From NCBI GenBank assembly GCA_902761055.1, contig CACWIS010000005.1, positions 95,248 to 159,247 on the forward strand: a DNA stretch of 64,000 nucleotides, in the 5' to 3' direction. Of this stretch, positions 8,095 through 16,137 are shown one piece after another. This DNA is from Oscillospiraceae bacterium (GTDB lineage Bacteria > Bacillota > Clostridia > Oscillospirales > Oscillospiraceae). Position 1 is the first letter of the stretch. Each line of letters starts with the position of its first letter. The notes below the pieces were generated by a model. That model searched no databases. It was not told the origin of the DNA and worked only from the letters and a program-made list of their open reading frames with translations. The translations under genes and the position numbers were made by a program.

Positions 8095-8846
8095 GATTTA
8101 TTTCCTGGAACGTCAACGGACTGCGCGCCGCGCGCGGCAAGGGCTTCGACGAGATCTTCCTCGCCCTTTCGCCGGACTTCTTCTGTCTGCAGGAGACCAA
8201 GCTCCAGCAGGGACAGATCGACATCGACTTTCCCGGCTACGAGAGCTACTGGTGCTACGCCGAAAAGAAGGGCTACTCCGGCACGGCGATCTTCACGAAG
8301 CACCATCCTCTGTCCGTGAAATACAACATCGGCGTCGAGGCGCACAGCCACGAGGGCCGCGCCGTCACGCTCGAATACGCGGACTTCTACCTTGTCTGCG
8401 TCTACACGCCCAACGCGCAGGACGGCCTCAAGCGCATCGACTACCGTATGGACTGGGAGGACTGCTTCCGGGCCTACCTGCTCTCGCTCGACGCGAAGAA
8501 GCCCGTCGTCGTCTGCGGCGACATGAACGTCGCGCACGAGGAGATCGACCTGAAGAACCCCAAGCAAAACATCGGCAACGCGGGCTTTTCCTACGAGGAG
8601 CGCGGCAAATTCACCGAGCTGCTCGAAAGCGGCTTCACCGACACCTTCCGCTCGCTCTATCCCGACCGGCGCGACGCCTACTCCTGGTGGAGCTACCGCG
8701 CCGCCGCGCGGGAGCGGAACGTCGGCTGGCGCATCGACTATTTCCTGGTCTCCGACCGGCTGCGCGGCAAGATCAGGGAGGCTTTCATCCTGCCCGAGGT
8801 CATGGGCTCGGACCACTGCCCCGTCGGGCTGGACCTGCAATGGTAA
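8091..8846 (+). CDS. xth: Exodeoxyribonuclease III / AP endonuclease
   Basis: This 251-aa Mg2+-dependent endonuclease/exonuclease/phosphatase-fold enzyme cuts DNA at abasic sites in base excision repair. Motifs in order are FISWNVNGLRAA, CLQETKLQ, CGDMNVAH, RIDYFLVSDRL and GSDHCPV, which supply the metal- and DNA-binding Asn, Glu, Asp and His residues. ATG 8091 overlaps the trmB stop by 4 bp, and the end overlaps dus by 7 bp, so the three genes are translated as a coupled set. Confidence 0.93.
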   Translation: MRFISWNVNGLRAARGKGFDEIFLALSPDFFCLQETKLQQGQIDIDFPGYESYWCYAEKKGYSGTAIFTKHHPLSVKYNIGVEAHSHEGRAVTLEYADFYLVCVYTPNAQDGLKRIDYRMDWEDCFRAYLLSLDAKKPVVVCGDMNVAHEEIDLKNPKQNIGNAGFSYEERGKFTELLESGFTDTFRSLYPDRRDAYSWWSYRAAARERNVGWRIDYFLVSDRLRGKIREAFILPEVMGSDHCPVGLDLQW

Positions 8847-9811
8847 GCATCGGCGGCGTCAAGCTGCGCGGCGCCTTCGCGCTCGCGCCGATGGCTGGCG
8901 TGACGGATTTTGCCTTCCGTGCGCTGTGCCGCGAAAAAGGCGCGGCGCTGACGGTCAGCGAGATGGTCAGCGCGAAGGCTCTGCACTACGGCGACGAGAA
9001 GACAAAGGCGCTGCTGTACATGCCGCCGGACGAGCACCCCGCCGCCGTGCAGATCTTCGGCCACGAGCCGGAGATCATGGCCGAGGGCGCGCAGCGCGCG
9101 CTCGAGCTCTCCGGGGCGGATATCCTCGACATCAACATGGGCTGCCCCGTCGGCAAGATCGTCAGGAGCGGCGACGGCTCGGCGCTGATGCGGGACCCCG
9201 CGCTCGCCGGGCGCATCGTCGAGGCCGTCGTCAAAGCCGTCGACAGGCCCGTCACGGTCAAGTTCCGCAAGGGCTACGACCTCGGCAGCGTCAACGCCGT
9301 GGACTTCGCCCGCGTCTGCGAGAGCGCGGGGGCCGCCGCCCTGACCGTGCACGGCCGCACGCGCGCGCAGATGTACGCCGGGCGGGCCGACTGGGACGTT
9401 ATCCGCGACGTGGCCGCCGCGGTGAGGATCCCGGTGTTCGCCAACGGCGATATCTTCTCGGCCGGGGACGCGGTGCATATCCTGCGCTATACCGGCTGTC
9501 AGTGCGCGATGATCGGACGCGGCAGCTTCGGCGATCCCTGGATCTTCGAGCGCGCCAACGCCGCCCTCGCCGGCGAGCCGGTCCCCGATCCCCCGCCCTT
9601 TGCCGCGCGCATCGACGACGCCGTGCGGCAGATCGAGCTGCTCGCCTCCGTACAGGGCGAGCGCGCCGCCTGCCTCGAGGCGCGGCACCATCTGCCCTGG
9701 TATCTGCGGGGCGTGGCCCATTCCGCCGCCTACCGCGCGGCGCTGACGCATGTGGAAACGCTTGCGGACGTCCGCAGGCTTGCAAAAGACATGAAACGCG
9801 ATCTGCGCTGA
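8840..9811 (+). CDS. dus: tRNA-dihydrouridine synthase
   Basis: This 323-aa FMN-dependent enzyme reduces uridine to dihydrouridine in the tRNA D-loop. The TIM-barrel start is GAFALAPMAGVTDFAFR. The catalytic cysteine is in NMGCPVGKI, and FMN-phosphate-binding loops include VFANGDIFS and CAMIGRGSFGDPWIF. ATG 8840 (MVSIGGVKL) overlaps the exonuclease stop by 7 bp; longer frames read into that gene. The DusB-like subclass is likely but not certain. Confidence 0.9.
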   Translation: MVSIGGVKLRGAFALAPMAGVTDFAFRALCREKGAALTVSEMVSAKALHYGDEKTKALLYMPPDEHPAAVQIFGHEPEIMAEGAQRALELSGADILDINMGCPVGKIVRSGDGSALMRDPALAGRIVEAVVKAVDRPVTVKFRKGYDLGSVNAVDFARVCESAGAAALTVHGRTRAQMYAGRADWDVIRDVAAAVRIPVFANGDIFSAGDAVHILRYTGCQCAMIGRGSFGDPWIFERANAALAGEPVPDPPPFAARIDDAVRQIELLASVQGERAACLEARHHLPWYLRGVAHSAAYRAALTHVETLADVRRLAKDMKRDLR

Positions 9812-9844
9812 AACGCAGCATCGCCGAGAAAGGGGTGAGAGCCC

Positions 9845-10465
9845 TTGACGGAAGAAGAGATCCTTGCGGTCATACAGGACGTGCTCGACGGCGACGTCAA
9901 CGCCTTTGAAGCGATCGTAAGGGAATACGAGAAAAGCGTGTTCAACCTCGCGCTGCGCATGAGCGGCAACCGCGAGGACGCGCTGGATATCTCGCAGGAT
10001 TCCTTTCTCAAGGTCTACAACTCGCTGCACAGCTTCCGCGGTGAGAGCAAATTCTCCGTCTGGCTGTACCGGATCGTCTCCAACACCTGTCTGGATTTCC
10101 TGCGCAGCCGCTCGCGGCGCGCCGAGGACTCCCTTTCCGTCGACGACGGCGAGAGCGGCTCGGCGGAACGCGAGATCCGTGACGAACGCTACGCGCCGGA
10201 GCGCCAGTTTGAGCGCAGGCTCACGCGCGACGCGCTGCAGCGCGGTCTGAACACACTGCCGGAGGAGCAGCGCAAGATCCTGCTGCTGCGCGAGCTGCAG
10301 GGTTTGAGCTACGAGGAGATCGGCCGCGTGCTCTCGATCGAGAGCGGCACGGTGAAATCCCGCATTTTCCGCGCCCGCAAAAAGCTCTGCGAATTCCTCG
10401 CCGAGGACGGGAACATTTCCCTTCCGTTTTCGTCTGCAAAAGCGGAAGGAGGTGACACGCCGTGA
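9845..10465 (+). CDS. ECF-type RNA polymerase sigma factor
   Basis: This 206-aa sigma-70-family protein has region 2 at about residues 20-90 (FNLALRMSGNREDALDISQD) and region 4 at about 125-175 (LPEEQRKILLLRELQGLSYE), separated by an acidic linker. The start is TTG 9845, six bases after AAAGGGGTGAG. The anti-sigma factor overlaps its stop by 4 bp, the usual cognate-pair arrangement. It resembles the SigW/SigE-type envelope-stress group. No copy of its own promoter is evident nearby. Confidence 0.9.
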   Translation: MTEEEILAVIQDVLDGDVNAFEAIVREYEKSVFNLALRMSGNREDALDISQDSFLKVYNSLHSFRGESKFSVWLYRIVSNTCLDFLRSRSRRAEDSLSVDDGESGSAEREIRDERYAPERQFERRLTRDALQRGLNTLPEEQRKILLLRELQGLSYEEIGRVLSIESGTVKSRIFRARKKLCEFLAEDGNISLPFSSAKAEGGDTP

Positions 10466-11307
10466 AGGACTGCGCCTATTATCAGGAGCTGATCAGCCGT
10501 CTGATCGACCGCGAGCTCTCCGCCGAGGAAGGCGAGGAGCTGGCCGCCCATGCGCGCGAGTGCGCGGAATGCCGCGCCGTGTATACCGCCTTCTGTTCTC
10601 TCTCCGACATGCTGGCCGACGGGACGGTCGAGCCGCCCGAGGAGTTGAGCGAGAACGTCATGGCGCGTCTGCGCCGGCAGGAGCTGCGCAGGCAAAAGCC
10701 CTCTCCCTGGACGCGTTCGAGGATGCTCGCCCTCGCCGCCTGCGCGGCGCTGGTGCTCTTCGGCGGCGCGCTCGCCATGCCCCGCCTGCTCCGCAGCAAC
10801 GCGGCCGCTCCGACGGCCGCCAAGGAAGCCCGGGCGGAGTCCGCCGCCTCCGGCGCCGTGTATGACAACGCCCCGGCGGAATACGCCATGGAGGCGCCGG
10901 CCGCCGTCAACGACGATTCCACGGAGCGGGAGGGTACGCCGATCCCCGTCAGCGACTCCTTCGCCGCCCCGGCCGCCGACACGACGATGAGCGAGCAGGA
11001 GATGATCTCCATCGCCATCGCCCGCTCCGAGGAGCCGGAGACCGCCGCCGACATCGTCGACGTCAGCGGCGAGGGCCGCGGCGCGCGGCTCTCGCGGCTG
11101 CTGGTCGGTACGCAGGGCGATCTGCCCTCCGACAGGACGCCGGACCATCGCTTCCTGCTGCGCTTCGATCTCAACGGGGTCAGCTCGCAGGTGCTCGTCA
11201 GCGTTTACGGTGAAAAAGTCTTCTTCATCTCCCTCTCCGGCGAGGAGAGCGACATGGTGCAGGCGGACTGCAGCTGGTCGACGCTGCGAAGCGCGATCTA
11301 CGGATAG
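10462..11307 (+). CDS. Membrane-anchored zinc-finger anti-sigma factor
   Basis: This 281-aa protein has an N-terminal ZAS zinc finger (HARECAEC, the HxxxCxxC motif, near residue 30) that would hold the ECF sigma factor. One membrane segment follows at about 87-107 (LALAACAALVLFGGALA), then an Ala/Glu-rich extracytoplasmic domain. Start GTG 10462 overlaps the sigma gene by 4 bp. Release by regulated proteolysis or conformational change is known for the family; the signal here is unknown. Confidence 0.88.
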   Translation: MKDCAYYQELISRLIDRELSAEEGEELAAHARECAECRAVYTAFCSLSDMLADGTVEPPEELSENVMARLRRQELRRQKPSPWTRSRMLALAACAALVLFGGALAMPRLLRSNAAAPTAAKEARAESAASGAVYDNAPAEYAMEAPAAVNDDSTEREGTPIPVSDSFAAPAADTTMSEQEMISIAIARSEEPETAADIVDVSGEGRGARLSRLLVGTQGDLPSDRTPDHRFLLRFDLNGVSSQVLVSVYGEKVFFISLSGEESDMVQADCSWSTLRSAIYG

Positions 11308-11315
11308 GCTCCCTC

Positions 11316-11350
11316 ATGAAACAGTCCGGGCGCTGCCCGGGCTGTTTCAT
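11316..11350 (+). terminator. Perfectly nested hairpin after the anti-sigma gene
   Basis: Sixteen-base arms (ATGAAACAGTCCGGGC and GCCCGGGCTGTTTCAT, one G-T pair) flank a 3-nt loop. No T-tract follows, so it may be a processing or stability element as much as a terminator. Confidence 0.5.
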
Positions 11351-11357
11351 GCCGGTG

Positions 11358-11386
11358 TTGAAAAACCGGGGATCCCGTGTTATATT
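11358..11386 (+). promoter_or_regulatory. Promoter of rex
   Basis: TTGAAA, a 17-bp spacer and TATATT lie 42 bp before the GTG start of rex. I see no clear Rex operator (TTGTGAA-type palindrome) over it. Confidence 0.65.
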
Positions 11387-11427
11387 GAGAAAAGAATCAC
11401 AATCGCTCAAAGGAGGACCATCCTGCC

Positions 11428-12114
11428 GTGAAGCGTATCAAGGTCTCGAACAACGTGATCCGCCGTCTGCCGCGCTATCTGCGCAAGCTTGACGAGCTCA
11501 AGGCCTGTGGCGTCAGCCGCATCTCCTCGTTCAATCTCGGTACTCAGCTGGGCCTCACCCCCTCGCAGATCCGTCAGGATTTCAGCTGCTTCGGGGAGTT
11601 CGGCCAGCAGGGCTACGGCTACAACGTCTCCGCCCTGCGCGACGAGATCGCCTCGATCCTCGGGATGGACCGGGGCTTCAAGGCCGTCCTGATCGGCGTG
11701 GGCAACATCGGACGCGCGCTGATGGACAACTTCTGCTTCAGCGAGTGGGGCTTCGAGCTCGCCGCCGCCTTTGACATTGACCCTGCCGTTGTGGGGACCT
11801 CCCCGAACGGCGTGCCGGTGCGCAGCATGGACGAGCTGCTGGACTTCCTGCGCGGCAACCGGATCGACGTTGCGGTGCTCACCGTCCCCAAGGAGGCGGC
11901 CATCGCCGTGGCGAAGCTGCTGTGCGACAACGGTATCAACGCGATCTGGAACTTCACGAACGTCGAGCTGACCGAGCCGAACAGTCCCACGATCGTCGAA
12001 AACGTCCATTTTTCCGACAGTCTGCTCTCCCTCGGCTATTATGTGGCCGAGCGCTATGACGAGGAGGCGGCGCACGCCGCGCGCCTCGCGCGCAGCGAAA
12101 AGGGCAAGGATTGA
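11428..12114 (+). CDS. rex: Redox-sensing transcriptional repressor Rex
   Basis: This 228-aa protein has an N-terminal winged helix with GVSRISSFNLGTQLGLTPSQ and a Rossmann domain with the NAD(H) loop GVGNIGRAL near residue 90. Rex senses the NADH/NAD+ ratio and represses fermentation and hydrogenase genes when NADH is low. The start is GTG 11428 after AAAGGAGG. It is monocistronic, with a strong terminator following. Likely targets, such as alcohol dehydrogenases in this window, would need an operator search. Confidence 0.95.
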   Translation: MKRIKVSNNVIRRLPRYLRKLDELKACGVSRISSFNLGTQLGLTPSQIRQDFSCFGEFGQQGYGYNVSALRDEIASILGMDRGFKAVLIGVGNIGRALMDNFCFSEWGFELAAAFDIDPAVVGTSPNGVPVRSMDELLDFLRGNRIDVAVLTVPKEAAIAVAKLLCDNGINAIWNFTNVELTEPNSPTIVENVHFSDSLLSLGYYVAERYDEEAAHAARLARSEKGKD

Positions 12115-12133
12115 TCGCTCGCTTGTGCGGAAC

Positions 12134-12162
12134 AAAAAGCTCCCCCTGCGGGGAGCTTTTTT
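12134..12162 (+). terminator. Rho-independent terminator of rex
   Basis: AAAAAGCTCCCC pairs with GGGGAGCTTTTTT over a CTGC loop. Confidence 0.85.
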
Positions 12163-12177
12163 CGTAGAGGAGGCCGT

Positions 12178-12807
12178 ATGAAACAGGCCAGTCTGATCTT
12201 CGATATCGACGGTACGCTCTGGGATTCCTGCGAGGCTGTGCGCCGGAGCTGGCAGCTCTCGCTCTTTCGACGCTACGGCTGCACCGGCTCGCCGAGTCTC
12301 GAGCAGGTGCGCTCGATCATGGGCATGACGCCCGACGAGATCGCCGGAAAGCTTTTCTCGCGTTTCGGAGCACACGCGCGGGAGGTTTTCGACGCGCTCT
12401 CCGGGGACGAGTGCGCCTATCTCGCCGCGCACGGCGCCGCGCTGTATCCCGGCGTCGGCGAGACGCTCGGGACGCTCGCGCGTGCGCACCGGCTCTTTAT
12501 CGTCAGCAACTGCCAGTGCGGCTATATCGAGAGCTTCCTCGAGAGCACGGGCTTCGCGCCCCTGTTCGAGGGGTATTTGAGCGCGGGCGCGACGGGACTG
12601 GCCAAGAGCGGGAACCTCCTCCTGCTCCGGCGCGAGTACGGGCTTGCCGACGCCGTTTACGTCGGCGACACGCATGCCGACGAGCTCTCCGCCCGCGAGG
12701 CGCACTGCGGCTTCATCCATGCCGCCTACGGCTTCGGCACGGCCGAGCGGCCCGACGCCACGCTCCGCCGCTTTACCGAGCTGCCGGAGCTGATCGAAAA
12801 ACTGTGA
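12178..12807 (+). CDS. HAD-superfamily phosphatase (phosphoglycolate-phosphatase-like)
   Basis: This 209-aa protein has the HAD nucleophile motif FDIDGTLWDS at residues 8-17, motif II in FIVSNCQ (Ser), a helical cap at about 20-80, and the motif IV acid in YVGDTHADEL. The substrate cannot be told from sequence. It starts at ATG 12178 behind GAGGAGG, directly after the rex terminator, and mnmE starts 10 bp after its stop, so it may be coupled to mnmE. Confidence 0.85.
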   Translation: MKQASLIFDIDGTLWDSCEAVRRSWQLSLFRRYGCTGSPSLEQVRSIMGMTPDEIAGKLFSRFGAHAREVFDALSGDECAYLAAHGAALYPGVGETLGTLARAHRLFIVSNCQCGYIESFLESTGFAPLFEGYLSAGATGLAKSGNLLLLRREYGLADAVYVGDTHADELSAREAHCGFIHAAYGFGTAERPDATLRRFTELPELIEKL

Positions 12808-12817
12808 GGTGACTTCC

Positions 12818-14173
12818 ATGTCCGACACCATCGCCGCCCTCGCCACCGGCGCTCAGATCAGCGCGATCGGGATCGTGCGCCTCTCCGGCGAGCGCGCCGT
12901 CGAGCTGGCCGGGACGCTCTTCCGCCCCCGCGCGGGGGTCGCGCTGCAGGACTGTCCCGCGCACACGCTCGTCTACGGCGAGCTTTTCGACCGCGGCGGC
13001 GCGCTGCTGGACCTGTGCCTGTGCACATACAGCCGCGCCCCGCACAGCTATACGGGCGAGGACACGGCCGAGTTTCAATGTCACGGCTCGCCCCTTGTGC
13101 TGCGCGCGCTGCTTGACGAGCTCTTTGCGCTCGGAGCGCGCCAGGCCCTGCCCGGCGAGTTCACCAAGCGCGCCTTCCTCAACGGCCGCATGGAGCTCTC
13201 CTCCGCCGAGGCCGTGGCCGATCTGATCGACGCCGAGAGCGCCGAGAGCGCCCGCAACGCCGCGGCGCAGCTTGCGGGCGCCCTGGGCGTTCGTATGGAC
13301 GGTGTCTACGCCTCGCTCGGCGACATCAGCGCGCACTACCACGCCGTGCTCGACTATCCGGACGAGGATATCGAGGATTTCCGTCTTGCGGAATACCGTG
13401 CGGAGATCGCGCATGCCGCGGAGGAGGTCGCCTCGCTGCTCGCCACCTTTGCGCGCGGCAGGCTGATGCGCGGCGGCATCCCCGCCGCGATCGTCGGCCG
13501 CCCGAATGCGGGCAAAAGCTCGCTGCTCAACGCGCTGCTCGGCTATGAGCGCGCGATAGTGACCCGCGTCCCCGGCACGACGCGCGACACCATTGAGGAA
13601 AAGCTCGTCCTCGGCGGGCTGTGTCTGCGTCTGATCGACACGGCCGGCATCCGCGAGACCGACGACGAGGTGGAGCGTCTCGGCGTCGAGCGCAGCCGTG
13701 ATGCGCTCGAGCGCGCCGAGCTCGTTCTCGCCGTCGTGGACGGCAGCGAAGAGCCGACCGAAGAGGACGCCGCCGTCATCGCGGCGGCGGAGAAGGCGAA
13801 GCGCGCCATCGTCGTGATCTCGAAAAAGGACCTCTCCGGCGGCGTGCGGATCGACACGGCGCTGCCGACGGTCAACATCAGCTCTCTCACCGGCGAGGGC
13901 ATCGAAGCGCTCGGGGAGGCGATCAAAGGCCTCTTCCCGCTGCCCGAGACGCCTGCCGGCGGCATTCTGACCAACGCCCGGCAGGCCGAGGCGCTCGGCC
14001 GCGCGCAGGAGCATCTGCGCGCCGCGCTCGACGCGCTGGACACGGGCGCCACGCCCGACATCGTTCTGACCGAGACCGAGGGCGCCATGGCCGCCATCGG
14101 CGAGCTGAACGGCCGCACGGTGCGCGAGGATGTGACCGAGCGCATCTTCAGCCGTTTCTGCGTCGGAAAGTGA
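12818..14173 (+). CDS. mnmE: tRNA uridine-5-carboxymethylaminomethyl modification GTPase MnmE
   Basis: This 451-aa protein has the folate-binding N-domain (residues 1-115), a helical domain, and an inserted G domain. The G motifs are GRPNAGKSS (G1), GTTRDT (G2), DTAG (G3) and SKKD (G4). It ends in FCVGK, the family C-terminus with the catalytic cysteine. With MnmG it modifies the wobble uridine. ATG 12818 is six bases after GAGGTGA; an in-frame GTG at 12809 overlaps that site and is rejected. No mnmG is visible in the window. Confidence 0.95.
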   Translation: MSDTIAALATGAQISAIGIVRLSGERAVELAGTLFRPRAGVALQDCPAHTLVYGELFDRGGALLDLCLCTYSRAPHSYTGEDTAEFQCHGSPLVLRALLDELFALGARQALPGEFTKRAFLNGRMELSSAEAVADLIDAESAESARNAAAQLAGALGVRMDGVYASLGDISAHYHAVLDYPDEDIEDFRLAEYRAEIAHAAEEVASLLATFARGRLMRGGIPAAIVGRPNAGKSSLLNALLGYERAIVTRVPGTTRDTIEEKLVLGGLCLRLIDTAGIRETDDEVERLGVERSRDALERAELVLAVVDGSEEPTEEDAAVIAAAEKAKRAIVVISKKDLSGGVRIDTALPTVNISSLTGEGIEALGEAIKGLFPLPETPAGGILTNARQAEALGRAQEHLRAALDALDTGATPDIVLTETEGAMAAIGELNGRTVREDVTERIFSRFCVGK

Positions 14174-14197
14174 GCCGCGGCGCAGGGCAGGAAAGGC

Positions 14198-14226
14198 TTG
14201 ACAAGCCCCCTGCCCTGTGCTACTAT
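14198..14226 (+). promoter_or_regulatory. Promoter of the tRNA-Ser gene
   Basis: TTGACA, a 17-bp spacer and TACTAT lie 42 bp upstream of the mature tRNA 5' end. Confidence 0.65.
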
Positions 14227-14267
14227 ATTCGGGCAACGTCCGGGACGCTGCGTTTTCGGCTCTTCGT

Positions 14268-14361
14268 GCAGAAGTACCCAAGAGGCCGAAGGGGCTCCCC
14301 TGCTAAGGGAGTAGGCCGGTTTAGACCCGGCGCGAGGGTTCAAATCCCTCCTTCTGCGCCA
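14268..14361 (+). tRNA. tRNA-Ser (anticodon GCU)
   Basis: The acceptor stem GCAGAAG pairs with CTTCTGC, followed by discriminator G and an encoded CCA (14359-14361). The anticodon arm CTCCC-CTGCTAA-GGGAG exposes GCT, reading AGC and AGU. A long variable arm (GGCCGGTTTAGACCCGGC region) is the class II feature of tRNA-Ser, and the T-loop is GTTCAAATC. The last 22 bases are repeated at 14672-14693. Confidence 0.95.
14340..14361 (+). repeat. 22-bp direct repeat, copy 1 (tRNA-Ser 3' end)
   Basis: The T-loop-to-CCA part of the tRNA is identical to 14672-14693. The tRNA 3' end is the commonest att site for tyrosine integrases, so the pair may be attL/attR of a small or decayed insertion. Confidence 0.75.
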
Positions 14362-14363
14362 TG

Positions 14364-14397
14364 AAAAGGACCTCCACCGTCGGTGGGGGTCCTTTTT
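14364..14397 (+). terminator. Terminator after tRNA-Ser
   Basis: AAAAGGACC(T)CCACC pairs with GGTGGGGGTCCTTTTT across a GTC loop, with a T-run. Confidence 0.75.
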
Positions 14398-14433
14398 ATA
14401 TCGGAAAGCGGATTTGATCCCGAGCGGAGCGAG

Positions 14434-14489
14434 GGAATTGCGACTTTGCGCCGCCGGGGGCGGATGCAGCAAAGACGCAATTTCCGCAG
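14434..14489. repeat. Palindromic REP-like unit 1
   Basis: GGAATTGCG...CTTTGC and GCAAAGACGCAATTTCC form the arms of an imperfect palindrome around a GC-rich centre (GCCGCCGGGGGCGG). It is almost the same as 14552-14610. It has no coding potential I can support. Confidence 0.65.
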
Positions 14490-14551
14490 CCGCGCCGCTT
14501 TGCGGGCTGAGGCTTTACGCCGAGGCGCGCAAACGGCAACTGCGGCAAGGT

Positions 14552-14610
14552 GGAATTGCGGCTTTGCGCCGCCGGGGGCGGATACAGCAAAGACGCAGCA
14601 ATTTCCGCAG
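14552..14610. repeat. Palindromic REP-like unit 2
   Basis: Second copy of the palindromic unit, with a 3-bp insertion in the right arm (GACGCAGCAATTTCC). Both copies lie between the two tRNA-end repeats. A further hairpin (AAAAATGC...GCATTTTT, about 14617-14654) follows. Confidence 0.65.
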
Positions 14611-14671
14611 CGGTCGAAAAATGCAAGCGAGCGCCGCCGCGCGCAGCATTTTTCGGGCACCGCAAGGTGGA

Positions 14672-14693
14672 TCAAATCCCTCCTTCTGCGCCA
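14672..14693 (+). repeat. 22-bp direct repeat, copy 2 (tRNA-Ser 3' end without a tRNA)
   Basis: Exact copy of the tRNA-Ser terminal 22 bases including CCA, 332 bp after the first. It is followed at once by a terminator, as if this were the original downstream flank of the tRNA. Confidence 0.75.
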
Positions 14694-14697
14694 CGAT

Positions 14698-14735
14698 AAG
14701 TGGACGCTTTATTTATAATAAAGCGTCCACTTTTT
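14698..14735 (+). terminator. Terminator downstream of the duplicated tRNA end
   Basis: AAGTGGACGCTTTAT pairs with ATAAAGCGTCCACTT around TTATA, with a T-run after it. Confidence 0.8.
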
Positions 14736-14832
14736 GCAAGCTATACTGTTACAAGCAAGCATTCTGCAATAATACAAAAATGAGAGGATTGTCTCCTCTC
14801 ATTTTTATTACAGATTATTGGAATAGTTAGTA

Positions 14833-15243
14833 TTATGTAGTTGCAGAAGCTGCCGTTTGCTCTTTTGCATATTTTTTTGACATCGTCTTCCAATATGATT
14901 GCAGACCGTCAATATGCTCAAACAAGTCTTCTCTTACACTACTTCCCATAGGGTCGAGCACAAAATCAATACCTTCCCGCCGTGCTTATTTTGCGGCAGG
15001 AACGAAATCACTGTCACCGGCAATAAGCACAATCTGATCAACTTGTTTTTTGTATGCGAGAGATGCAATATCAACTCCTATTTTCATATCAACGCCTTTT
15101 TGCTGGGCACTAAACAAAAAATCAGCCTCAGTCAATGAATCTACAGTACGTTTTCCGGAGCAAAGATTTTTGGTTACTGACGGCTTAAGATTGTAATAAA
15201 TCTGATCTGAAAGATGACCAAGACGAAGCGCAAATTTACGTCT
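14833..15243 (-). pseudogene. NYN-domain (LabA/DUF88-like) gene remnant, truncated and interrupted by a stop
   Basis: Read on the minus strand the frame gives FALRLGHLSDQIYYNLKP, then QKGVDMKIGVDIASLAYKKQ, VDQIVLIAGDSDFVPAAK and ARREGIDFVLDPMGSSVRED. This is the core of an NYN (PIN-like) RNase-fold protein with acidic residues in GVDMKIGVD and GDSDF. An in-frame TAA (14986-14988) splits it between K and ARREG. The N-terminal third is missing because the frame runs into the rhaD fragment near 15243. The base composition is AT-rich, unlike its neighbours, so it arrived by transfer and then decayed. Confidence 0.75.
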
Positions 15244-15908
15244 TCTCTTACCGCGTCAAGCCCGAGGAGATCGAATCCGTGAAGGAAGAGCTCGTACCCG
15301 GCGAGTGGAAACCGATCGGCGCCTCCGTGCCGAAGCTCGCGGGCGAGTACTTCCTCGTCACCGGCTCGGGCAAATACTTCCGCAACGTGACGATCAGGCC
15401 CGAGGACAGCTTCTGCATCATCGAGCTCGACGGCAAGGGCGAGAACTACCGCGTCTGCTGGGGCCTCGTGAACGGCGGCCGCCCGACGAGCGAGCTGCCC
15501 AGCCACCTGATGAACCACGAGGTCAAGATGCTCGCCACGAACGGCAGACACCGCGTCATCTATCACGCGCATCCGGCCAACACCATCGCGCTGACCTTCG
15601 TCCTGCCCCTGACGGACGAGGCCTTTACCCGCGAGCTCTGGGAGATGGCGACCGAGTGCCCGGTGGTCTTTCCCGACGGCGTCGGCGTGGTGCCCTGGAT
15701 GGTCCCTAGCGGCCGCGACATCGCCGTGGCGACGAGCGAGCTGATGAAGAAGTACGACGTGGCGATCTGGGCGCATCACGGCATATTCGCCTCCGGCGAG
15801 GATTTCGACCTCACCTTCGGGCTGATGCACACGGTCGAGAAGAGCGCCGAGATCCTGGTCAAGGTGCGTTCCATGACGGCGCAGAAGCGCCTGTTCGAAA
15901 AAGACTGA
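15243..15908 (+). pseudogene. Rhamnulose-1-phosphate aldolase, 5'-truncated
   Basis: The frame is class II aldolase/RhaD-like. SYRVKPEEIESVKEE matches the usual point just after the conserved GGN-(L/V) loop. LVTGSGKYFRN, a zinc-ligand region YHAHPANTIAL and WAHHGIFASG follow. About 30 N-terminal residues, including the substrate-binding GGN loop, are absent, and the join to AT-rich NYN DNA is abrupt near 15243. A GTG at 15279 could start a 209-aa product, but it has no good ribosome site and would lack an essential part. I call it a pseudogene; a terminator still follows it. Confidence 0.75.
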
Positions 15909-15928
15909 CAGGCGCCCCGCCTGACGGC

Positions 15929-15969
15929 AAAATCCCCGAAGCCCGGGTCTCACGGGCTTCGGGGATTTT
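15929..15969 (+). terminator. Rho-independent terminator after the rhaD remnant
   Basis: AAAATCCCCGAAGCCCG pairs with CGGGCTTCGGGGATTTT around a GGTCTCA loop. Confidence 0.85.
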
Positions 15970-16009
15970 ATCATGCGCAAAAAAACAGTGCCGCAGACCG
16001 CGAAGACAA

Positions 16010-16038
16010 TTGCCGCCCGGTCCGGATCGTGATATAAT
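16010..16038 (+). promoter_or_regulatory. Promoter of the ParB/Srx-HAD operon
   Basis: TTGCCG, a 17-bp spacer and TATAAT, about 100 bp before ATG 16138. The same TTGCCG-17-TATAAT arrangement occurs at 32000-32028. Confidence 0.6.
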
Positions 16039-16137
16039 ACCATATCATTGTTTTTATCCCGGGCCGCGGGCTGTTCGGAGGCCCCGACCGCAGGATAACG
16101 AGACATAAAATGCGCTCCGTCGCAGGAGGGAAGGACC

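Noticed and set aside
11358..11427. A Rex operator upstream of rex.
   Set aside because: No TTGTGAA-type palindrome could be found over the promoter.
14672..14693. A possible second tRNA-Ser gene.
   Set aside because: Only the T-arm-to-CCA end is present; there is no anticodon or acceptor 5' arm.
14899..15138. A 79-codon plus-strand frame in the AT-rich region.
   Set aside because: It is the complement of the recognisable NYN domain remnant; it has no ribosome site or domain of its own.
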